Shown: piece after piece, positions 50,447 to 56,094 of the stretch
Position numbering within the stretch: the stretch's first letter is position 1
Layout: each line of letters starts with the position of its first letter
Assembly: GCF_029871235.1 (NCBI RefSeq)
Contig: NZ_SSOM01000027.1
Span: 1 to 56,094, forward strand
Origin: Pseudomonas sp. BN411
GTDB lineage: Bacteria > Pseudomonadota > Gammaproteobacteria > Pseudomonadales > Pseudomonadaceae
Length of the DNA: 56,094 nt
Direction: 5' to 3'
Notes under the pieces: model-generated
Seen by the model: only the letters and a program-made list of their open reading frames with translations
What the model was told of the DNA's origin: nothing
Database searches by the model: none
Program-made: the position numbers and the translations under genes

Positions 50447-51760
50447 TCAGAGCAGTTGCAGCGGGTACTCGACTATCACCCGCACTTCGTTGTTGTCCGC
50501 GGTATCGGCACGGGCCACCTCTTCGGTGGAGCGGATACTGGCCTGGCGCAGGCGGAGCGAGAGGTCCTTCGCCGGACCGGACTGCACCACATAGCGCATC
50601 TCGATATCGCGCTCCCAGCGCTTGCCATCGTCGCCATAGCGGCCATAAGCGCCGTTCGGGCCGCCCCGGTAATGGCTGTCGTCGATGTGGTCGCCACGGA
50701 TGTAACGGGTCATGAAGCTGAGGCCGGGCACGCCGAAGGCTGCCAGGTCCAAGTCGTAGCGCAGCTGCCAGGAGCGTTCGTTGGGGGCATTGAAGTCGAG
50801 CACCTGCACCGAGTTGGCGAGGAAGATCGAGGTGCCCGGTTGGCGGTCGAAGCCCAGGTAGTCGAATGGCTCGTCGCCATGCACCCGCTGGTAGGCCAGG
50901 GTCAATGCGTGGGGGCCCTGGCTGTAGCGTCCGGACAGGGACCAGGTGGTGTTGTCGATCTCACCTGCACGCTGCTGGCCCTGGTCGAGGGTGCGGTAGA
51001 GATTCAGGTCGAACGTCAGGGCCCGGCCCTGGTCGAGGTCCAGGCGCTGACTGGCACTGGCGTAGTACTGCCGCCAGATGTCCTCGAAGCGCGAGGCGTA
51101 GGCGGAGAGGCTGGTGCCATTGGAGGGCGTCCAGTTGAGCCCTGCGTAATCGACCCGACGCGTTTCCACTTGGGCATAGAGCGCCTTGAGCGCCCCGTCG
51201 GAGTTGGTGGAATTGCCGTCATTGCCCGCGGTGAAGTGGCCGGCATCCACCAGCAGATCATCGACCTCCCGACTGTTGAGGGAGATACCGATGGCCATGG
51301 GAGTGAACAAACGCGCGTTGCCCGTACCAAACACCGGGTTCATGGGGGCCTGGCTGCCGTACTTCAGCTCGCTGCGTGAGGCGCGAACTTTCACCGCAGC
51401 GCCCACTTCCGAGTACTCGTCCTCGGGTTGCCCTTCGGAATCCACTGGAAGCAGGTCGGTGCCGGTGCGAGCGCGGCTGCTGTCGAGCTTCAGACCGAGG
51501 TTCGCGTAGGCATCGATGCCGAAACCGACGGTGCCCTGGGTAAAGCCGGAGCTGTAGTCCAGGATCATTCCGTGGGCCCACTCCTCACGGTAGTTCTGCC
51601 CACCCGGGTTATTCAGGATGTTGCGATGGAAGTAGAAGTTGCGCTGGGTAAGGACCAGGCGACTGTCGTCGAAAAAGCCACCTTCGGCCTCCCCGGCCAT
51701 CAGGTGGGGGCTAAAGGCACCGAGCAACAGCAGGCACGCCGACGACGGATTCAGCTTCAT
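50447..51760 (-). CDS. OprD-family outer-membrane porin
   Basis: This 437-aa protein has a signal peptide (residues 1-22, LLLLGAFSPHLMAG) and the OprD N-terminus GFFDDSRLVLTQRNFYFHRN. Alternating beta-strand patterns run throughout and the last residues (VIVEYPLQLL) form the C-terminal strand. OprD-type channels take up basic amino acids or carboxylates in pseudomonads. It sits between kynU and the permease on the same strand, so it likely brings the kyn substrate across the outer membrane. The gap of 87 nt to kynU leaves room for processing or a weak promoter. Confidence 0.88.
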   Translation of the reverse strand: MKLNPSSACLLLLGAFSPHLMAGEAEGGFFDDSRLVLTQRNFYFHRNILNNPGGQNYREEWAHGMILDYSSGFTQGTVGFGIDAYANLGLKLDSSRARTGTDLLPVDSEGQPEDEYSEVGAAVKVRASRSELKYGSQAPMNPVFGTGNARLFTPMAIGISLNSREVDDLLVDAGHFTAGNDGNSTNSDGALKALYAQVETRRVDYAGLNWTPSNGTSLSAYASRFEDIWRQYYASASQRLDLDQGRALTFDLNLYRTLDQGQQRAGEIDNTTWSLSGRYSQGPHALTLAYQRVHGDEPFDYLGFDRQPGTSIFLANSVQVLDFNAPNERSWQLRYDLDLAAFGVPGLSFMTRYIRGDHIDDSHYRGGPNGAYGRYGDDGKRWERDIEMRYVVQSGPAKDLSLRLRQASIRSTEEVARADTADNNEVRVIVEYPLQLL

Positions 51761-51847
51761 GGATTCAACCTATTTTTGTGTTTATGGGGTCGAGGCTGGG
51801 CGACATCCCTGGGGATGGCGCCCGGGCAAGGGGCTTGTGGTTCTGGA

Positions 51848-53098
51848 TCAGGTCACTTGTTTGCGGGTCATGAAGCGCTCTTCGCGCCAGACGCCACTGT
51901 CGAGCACTTCGCCGAGGACTTCAGCGGCATCCCAGACATCGACGAAGCGGGTGTAGAGCGGCGTGAAACCGAAACGCATGATTCGCGGCTCGCGGTAGTC
52001 ACCGATTACGCCCCGGTCGATCAGCGCCTGGATGACCGCGTAGCCCTCGGGGTGCTCGAAGCTCACGTGGCTGCCGCGACGGGCATGTTCCAGCGGCGTC
52101 ACCAGGGTCAGCGGATGCCCTGCACAGCGGGCCTGGACTCGCTCGATGAAGAGATCGGTCAGGGCCAGGGACTTCTGCCTCAGGGCAGCCATATCGGTCT
52201 TGGCGAAGCTATCCAGGCCGCACTCGACCAGGGCCAGGGACGTGACGGGCTGGGTCCCGCAAAGGTAGCGGCCGATACCGGGCGCCGGCTCGTAACGGGG
52301 CTCCATGCCGAACTGGCGGGCATGCCCCCACCAGCCGGAAAGCGGCTGCCAGACAAGCTCCCTCAGCGCCGGGGAAACCCAGACGAATGCCGGCGAACCG
52401 GGGCCGCCGTTCAGGTACTTGTAGGTACAGCCGATGGCGTAGTCGGCACCTGCAGCCTTGAGGTCGACGGGAACCGCGCCGGCAGAGTGGCAGAGGTCCC
52501 AGATGGTCAGCGCGCCGCACTCGTGGGCCAGCGCGGTGAGCGCGGCCATGTCGTGCAGGTAGCCGGTCTTGTAGTTCACCTGGGTGATCATCACCACGGC
52601 GGTGTCATTGCCGATGGCCGCCGGCAGGTCCTCCGGACGGTCCACGAGGCGCAGGCTGTAACCCTGCTGCAGCATGTCGGCCAGGCCTTCGACCATGTAG
52701 ATGTCGGTCGGGAAGTTGCTGGTCTCGGTGACGATTACCTTGCGCGACGGATCGCGTCCGGCCTGCACGCGCAGGGCGGCTACCAGCACCTTGAAGAGGT
52801 TGATGGACGTGGTATCGGTGATCACCACTTCGTCCTCGCCAGCGCCGATCAGCGGAGCCAGCTTGTTGCCCAGGCGCTCTGGCAGGCCACGCCAGCCGGC
52901 GCTGTTCCAACTACCGATCAAATCTTCACCCCACTCCTGCGCCAGCACTTGCCGGGCGCGCTCCAGGGCCGCCACCGGGCGAGCGCCAAGGGAGTTGCCA
53001 TCCAGGTAGATCACCTCCTCGGGCAGGGCGAAGCCCTCGCGCAACGCGGCCAGCGGATCGCGGGCATCGAGGGCCAGGCAGTCTTCTCTTGTTGTCAT
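51848..53098 (-). CDS. kynU: Kynureninase
   Basis: This 416-aa PLP enzyme splits kynurenine to anthranilate and alanine. The PLP lysine is Lys227 in [12 protein letters not shown], the position known for Pseudomonas kynureninase. The [13 protein letters not shown] and [20 protein letters not shown] motifs are typical. The ATG at 53098 is chosen because AGGAA lies six bases upstream and the length then equals the P. aeruginosa enzyme (from memory); an ATG two codons earlier is possible. It follows kynB closely (9 nt). Confidence 0.96.
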   Translation of the reverse strand: MTTREDCLALDARDPLAALREGFALPEEVIYLDGNSLGARPVAALERARQVLAQEWGEDLIGSWNSAGWRGLPERLGNKLAPLIGAGEDEVVITDTTSINLFKVLVAALRVQAGRDPSRKVIVTETSNFPTDIYMVEGLADMLQQGYSLRLVDRPEDLPAAIGNDTAVVMITQVNYKTGYLHDMAALTALAHECGALTIWDLCHSAGAVPVDLKAAGADYAIGCTYKYLNGGPGSPAFVWVSPALRELVWQPLSGWWGHARQFGMEPRYEPAPGIGRYLCGTQPVTSLALVECGLDSFAKTDMAALRQKSLALTDLFIERVQARCAGHPLTLVTPLEHARRGSHVSFEHPEGYAVIQALIDRGVIGDYREPRIMRFGFTPLYTRFVDVWDAAEVLGEVLDSGVWREERFMTRKQVT

Positions 53099-53107
53099 GG
53101 TCATTTC

Positions 53108-53749
53108 CTAATTCGAGTGACGACGCAGCACGGCACGAACCGGGCTGGCATCGAGATGGGTGAACTTGAGAGGGAGGGCGATCAGTTCGTAGTCGCCGGG
53201 TGGCACCTCATCCAGCAACAAGCCTTCGAGGATGGCCATGCGCTGACGTGCCACCGCGCGGTGGGCGTCGAGGCTCTTGCTGTCCTGCGGGTCCAGGGAG
53301 GGCGTGTCAGTGCCCACCAGCATCACGCCGTGATGGGCCATGAGCTCGATGCAGTCGGGGTGGATGGCGGCGAAGTGCTCAGGCCAGGCATCCAGGGGCG
53401 ACTGGCGCCAGGTGCGGATCAGTACTCGGGGCGGCACCCCGTCAAGGTGCGCTACCAGCTGTTCGGGCCGCACGTACGGCCCGGCATCCAGGCAATGGAT
53501 GACCCGGCAAGGACCGAGGTAAACCTCGAGATCCACGGCTCCGATGGCCGCACCAGAAGCGTCGTAGTGCAGCGGCGCGTCGGCATGGGCGCCTGTGTGG
53601 GGCGACAACGTGATACGCCCGACATTGACCGGGCAGTGTTCGTCTATCCGCCAGCAGCGCTCCTCCTGGAAAGGCGTGTCGCCCGGCCAGGTAGGGGTAC
53701 TGCTGTCCAGCGGCGGGCTGATGTCCCACAGGACCTTGCCGTCGTGCAT
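53108..53749 (-). CDS. kynB: Kynurenine formamidase
   Basis: This 213-aa enzyme hydrolyses N-formylkynurenine. The zinc ligands His51, His55 and Asp57 are in [14 protein letters not shown], and the N-terminal [20 protein letters not shown] is characteristic. The start at 53749 has GAGGAG seven bases upstream. It is first in the minus-strand kynBU unit and divergent from kynR. Confidence 0.96.
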   Translation of the reverse strand: MHDGKVLWDISPPLDSSTPTWPGDTPFQEERCWRIDEHCPVNVGRITLSPHTGAHADAPLHYDASGAAIGAVDLEVYLGPCRVIHCLDAGPYVRPEQLVAHLDGVPPRVLIRTWRQSPLDAWPEHFAAIHPDCIELMAHHGVMLVGTDTPSLDPQDSKSLDAHRAVARQRMAILEGLLLDEVPPGDYELIALPLKFTHLDASPVRAVLRRHSN

Positions 53750-53836
53750 GTTCGTTCTCCTCTTCAAGCGAGAAAATCATGCTGCAAGGTCTATCGAATT
53801 TTCGTGCTATCTTTGCGCCACTCACACCATTTATTC

Positions 53837-53878
53837 GCAGATAATTCTGCCAAAACTATTAGTAACAGAAGATTCTTC
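53837..53878. promoter_or_regulatory. Candidate KynR operators between kynB and kynR
   Basis: The 131-nt AT-rich gap holds two perfect short palindromes: GCAGA-taat-TCTGC (53837-53850) and GAAGA-t-TCTTC (53868-53878), the second ending two bases before the kynR start. Lrp/AsnC regulators usually bind degenerate palindromes of about 15 bp, often repeated. Assigning these to KynR is inference. Confidence 0.5.
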
Positions 53879-53880
53879 AA

Positions 53881-54357
53881 TTGAACCTGGACACCACCGA
53901 CCTGCGCATTCTGCTCTGCCTGCAGCAGAACGGGCGCATCAGCAATCAGGAGCTTGCAGAGAAGGTCGCGCTATCGCCTTCGGCCTGCCTGCGCCGGCTA
54001 CGCAACCTGGAGGACGAAGGCATCATCCGCGGCTACCGCCCGGTACTGGATGCCGAGCGCCTGGGTGTCGAGCTGGAAGCGCTGGTCCATGTTTCCATGC
54101 GTCAAGACGAGGAAGGCTGGCATGAACGCTTCGTCCAGAAGGTACAGGGCTGGCCCGAAGTGATTGCCGCCTACATCGTCACCGGGCACAGCAACTACGT
54201 ACTGCGGGTCCAGGTGCGCAACCTGAAGCAGTTCTCCGATTTCATCGTGAACCGGCTGAACCGCGCCAATGGCGTCACCGATATCCGCTCCGAGATCATC
54301 CTGCAGACCATCAAGGACGGTGGTGGTGTGCTGGACCTGCTCGTAGCCCGCAAGTAG
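53881..54357 (+). CDS. kynR: Lrp/AsnC-family regulator of kynurenine genes
   Basis: This 158-aa protein has an N-terminal helix-turn-helix (NGRISNQELAEKVALSPSAC) and a C-terminal RAM domain (VEVIAAYIVTG-like segment, SDFIVNRLNRANGVTDIRSE). It is divergent from kynBU, exactly where KynR sits in P. aeruginosa, which responds to kynurenine. The only usable start is a TTG at 53881 with no clear Shine-Dalgarno. That suggests weak translation, as is common for regulators. Confidence 0.9.
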   Translation: MNLDTTDLRILLCLQQNGRISNQELAEKVALSPSACLRRLRNLEDEGIIRGYRPVLDAERLGVELEALVHVSMRQDEEGWHERFVQKVQGWPEVIAAYIVTGHSNYVLRVQVRNLKQFSDFIVNRLNRANGVTDIRSEIILQTIKDGGGVLDLLVARK

Positions 54358-54364
54358 GCAGGAC

Positions 54365-54982
54365 TCAGCCCGCCAGAAATACGGCCACGGCGTCCGCCGC
54401 GGCATCCAGGTGCTGTTCATGGCTGAAACCTGATGCCTTGAGCGGTTTCAGGTCGTGGTCCCCCGCCACCAGCCATTGCACGCGAATGGCATCCGACAGG
54501 CTGTAACCCACCACCGTCAGGCGGTCCCCCATGGGATCGCGCTCGCCCTGGACGATCAGGGTCGGTGTCTTCAGGTCCGCCAGGTGAGCGACCCGAGGCT
54601 TGTCCGCCTTGCCCACGGCGTGGAAGGGATATCCCAGGCAGACCAGCGCATCAGCGCCCAGCTCATCGGCCAGCAGGCTGGCCATGCGCCCGCCCATGGA
54701 CTTGCCACCGATGGCCAACGGTCCTGTGACCTGCTGTCGCACCAGGGCATGAATCTCCCGCCAGCAGCCCAGCAACTGGGCTTGGGGATTGGGTGGACGG
54801 CGACGACCATCCTCCCGACGGGCAGCCATGTAAGGGAACTCGAAACGAGCCACGGCAATGCCACGAGCGGCGAGCCTTTGCGCGATGTCGTCCATGAAGG
54901 GGCTATCCATCGGCGCACCCGCACCATGGGCGAGGATGAGGGTGTACGAAACCGGGCCTACAGGCCTACTCCACAGCAGCAT
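54365..54982 (-). CDS. Small alpha/beta-hydrolase (KANL3/Tex30-like)
   Basis: This 205-aa protein has LILAHGAGAPMDSPFMDDIA near the start, the nucleophile in IGGKSMGGRMASLLADELG, a late Asp in VQGERDPMGD and a His in VAGDHDLKP. It belongs to the alpha/beta family with a dienelactone-hydrolase-like core. The substrate is unknown. It converges on kynR, with 7 nt between the stops, and is divergent from ccoN. Confidence 0.82.
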   Translation of the reverse strand: MLLWSRPVGPVSYTLILAHGAGAPMDSPFMDDIAQRLAARGIAVARFEFPYMAARREDGRRRPPNPQAQLLGCWREIHALVRQQVTGPLAIGGKSMGGRMASLLADELGADALVCLGYPFHAVGKADKPRVAHLADLKTPTLIVQGERDPMGDRLTVVGYSLSDAIRVQWLVAGDHDLKPLKASGFSHEQHLDAAADAVAVFLAG

Positions 54983-55009
54983 TCAGACTTCTCCGTCGAT
55001 AGTGGGCGA

Positions 55010-55023
55010 TTGATCCAGATCAA
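55010..55023 (+). promoter_or_regulatory. ANR/FNR box upstream of ccoN
   Basis: TTGATCCAGATCAA matches the consensus TTGAT-N4-ATCAA perfectly. Its centre is 74.5 bp before the ccoN ATG; if it acts at the usual -41.5, transcription starts near 55058. Confidence 0.9.
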
Positions 55024-55090
55024 TAGCCACCAAATGGGCTTTCACCATGCTTGCCGCGCTATCTAAAAACCGTGGACGGAAGCCCATAAC

Positions 55091-56094
55091 ATGAGCACAG
55101 CAAGCAGTACCGCCTATAACTACAAGGTGGTCCGCCAGTTCGCCATCATGACGGTGGTGTGGGGAATCGTCGGGATGGGGCTCGGCGTTCTCATTGCCGC
55201 ACAACTGGCCTGGCCGGAACTCAACTTCAACCTTCCCTGGACGAGCTTCGGCCGACTTCGCCCGCTGCACACCAACGCAGTGATCTTCGCCTTCGGCGGA
55301 TGCGCACTGTTCGCCACCAGCTACTACGCAGTGCAGCGCACCTGCCAGACCCGCCTGATCTCCGACAAGCTCGCGGCCTTCACTTTCTGGGGCTGGCAGC
55401 TGGTCATCGTGCTGGCCGCCATCAGCCTGCCCATGGGCTGGACCAGTTCGAAAGAATACGCCGAGCTGGAGTGGCCGATCGACATACTGATCACCATTGT
55501 CTGGGTTAGCTACGCCATCGTCTTCTTTGGGACAGTGGCCAAGCGCAAGACCAAGCACATCTATGTGGGCAACTGGTTCTTCGGTGGCTTCATCCTGACC
55601 GTTGCGATCCTCCACCTGGTGAACAACCTGGAGATCCCGGTCACCCTGACCAAGTCCTATTCCCTCTACTCCGGCGCCACCGACGCCATGATCCAATGGT
55701 GGTACGGCCACAACGCGGTCGGTTTCTTCCTCACCGCCGGCTTCCTCGGGATGATGTACTACTTCGTTCCGAAGCAAGCCGAGCGACCGGTGTATTCCTA
55801 CCGGCTGTCCATCGTGCACTTCTGGGCGCTGATCACCCTGTACATCTGGGCCGGTCCGCACCACCTGCACTACACCGCTCTGCCGGACTGGGCCCAGTCC
55901 CTCGGCATGGCCATGTCCCTGATCCTGCTGGCTCCGAGCTGGGGTGGCATGATCAACGGCATGATGAGCCTGTCCGGCGCCTGGCATAAGCTGCGTTCCG
56001 ACCCCATCCTGCGCTTCCTGGTGGTTTCCCTGGCCTTCTACGGCATGTCCACCTTCGAAGGCCCGATGATGGCCATCAAGACCGTCAACGCCCT
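55091..56094 (+). CDS. ccoN: cbb3-type cytochrome c oxidase subunit I (partial)
   Basis: The frame from the ATG at 55091 is open to the window end (334 codons of about 475). Heme/copper ligands visible so far are the His in [14 protein letters not shown], the CuB His in [15 protein letters not shown] and the His pair in [10 protein letters not shown]. It is the catalytic subunit of the high-affinity oxidase used at low oxygen. The ANR box upstream matches that role. From memory, P. aeruginosa has two ccoN operons in tandem and the ANR-controlled one (ccoN2) lies at the outer edge, as this one may. Confidence 0.96.
   Translation, partial: MSTASSTAYNYKVVRQFAIMTVVWGIVGMGLGVLIAAQLAWPELNFNLPWTSFGRLRPLHTNAVIFAFGGCALFATSYYAVQRTCQTRLISDKLAAFTFWGWQLVIVLAAISLPMGWTSSKEYAELEWPIDILITIVWVSYAIVFFGTVAKRKTKHIYVGNWFFGGFILTVAILHLVNNLEIPVTLTKSYSLYSGATDAMIQWWYGHNAVGFFLTAGFLGMMYYFVPKQAERPVYSYRLSIVHFWALITLYIWAGPHHLHYTALPDWAQSLGMAMSLILLAPSWGGMINGMMSLSGAWHKLRSDPILRFLVVSLAFYGMSTFEGPMMAIKTVNA

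Noticed and set aside
51428-53884. 818-aa plus-strand frame across kynU, kynB and the porin start
   Set aside because: It crosses three well-supported minus-strand genes and shows no family motif.
54983-55987. 334-aa open frame antisense to ccoN
   Set aside because: The plus-strand frame from 55091 is clearly CcoN with its metal-binding histidines; the reverse frame is low-complexity and overlaps the ANR box.

Overview
The window reads as chromosomal DNA of a Pseudomonas (gamma-proteobacterium, high GC, densely packed). Many proteins (PilZ, AcpP, FabF, TusA, KynU/KynB, RNase E, ETF proteins) look close to P. aeruginosa ones, but the gene order joins blocks that, as far as I remember, are separate in P. 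aeruginosa PAO1. It is therefore probably a different species with a rearranged backbone. I see no prophage, insertion sequence, integron, CRISPR array, rRNA or tRNA. Gene calls rest on reading protein motifs and gene order; no database search was possible.

Layout. (1) 1-3.1 kb: a minus-strand operon of a VWA-domain lipoprotein, an ECF sigma factor, a single-pass anti-sigma-like protein and a cut-off exported protein. (2) 3.2-8 kb: a MocR-type regulator, an OmpA/DUF4398 lipoprotein pair overlapping a solute-binding protein, and an exported lipase. (3) 8-16.2 kb: etfBA divergent from ETF-ubiquinone oxidoreductase with a PsrA-type operator between them, DUF1285 and DUF4823 proteins, a MoaA paralogue, a TetR regulator, a class V aminotransferase and a probable RgsA-like small RNA. 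(4) 16.2-26.3 kb: a long minus-strand block tatD-pilZ-holB-tmk-mltG-pabC-fabF-acpP-fabG-fabD-plsX-rpmF-yceD. (5) 26.4-33.3 kb: the maf/yceF gene, sppA, a HAD phosphatase, rluC and, divergently, rne with a leader of about 490 nt rich in hairpins. (6) 33.4-44.2 kb: an ABC exporter, DoxX and DCC proteins, an NAD-kinase-like protein, a 58-aa protein, pdxB, a MATE pump, a GGCT-like protein, tusA, a lipoprotein hydrolase, a 55-aa protein and rlmM. (7) 44.4-56.1 kb: acnA, the aerotaxis receptor aer, a kynurenine cluster (permease, OprD-type porin, kynU, kynB, divergent kynR), an alpha/beta hydrolase and the start of ccoN behind a perfect ANR/FNR box.

How it works together. Part 4 makes membrane precursors (FabD/FabG/FabF/AcpP/PlsX) together with replication, cell-wall and folate functions. 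The ETF block takes electrons from acyl-CoA dehydrogenases to quinone, and its operator suggests control by fatty acids through PsrA. The kyn cluster turns N-formylkynurenine into anthranilate and probably imports a related substrate. AcnA, Aer and the cbb3 oxidase lie near each other, and ccoN carries a low-oxygen control site.

The most interesting signals are small: REP arms that supply the stop codon of two unrelated genes, the structured rne leader, an RgsA-like RNA with a sigma-S-like -10, a sigma-54-like promoter ahead of a 58-aa gene, and paired palindromes at the kynB-kynR junction. I did not find a clearly new multi-gene system.
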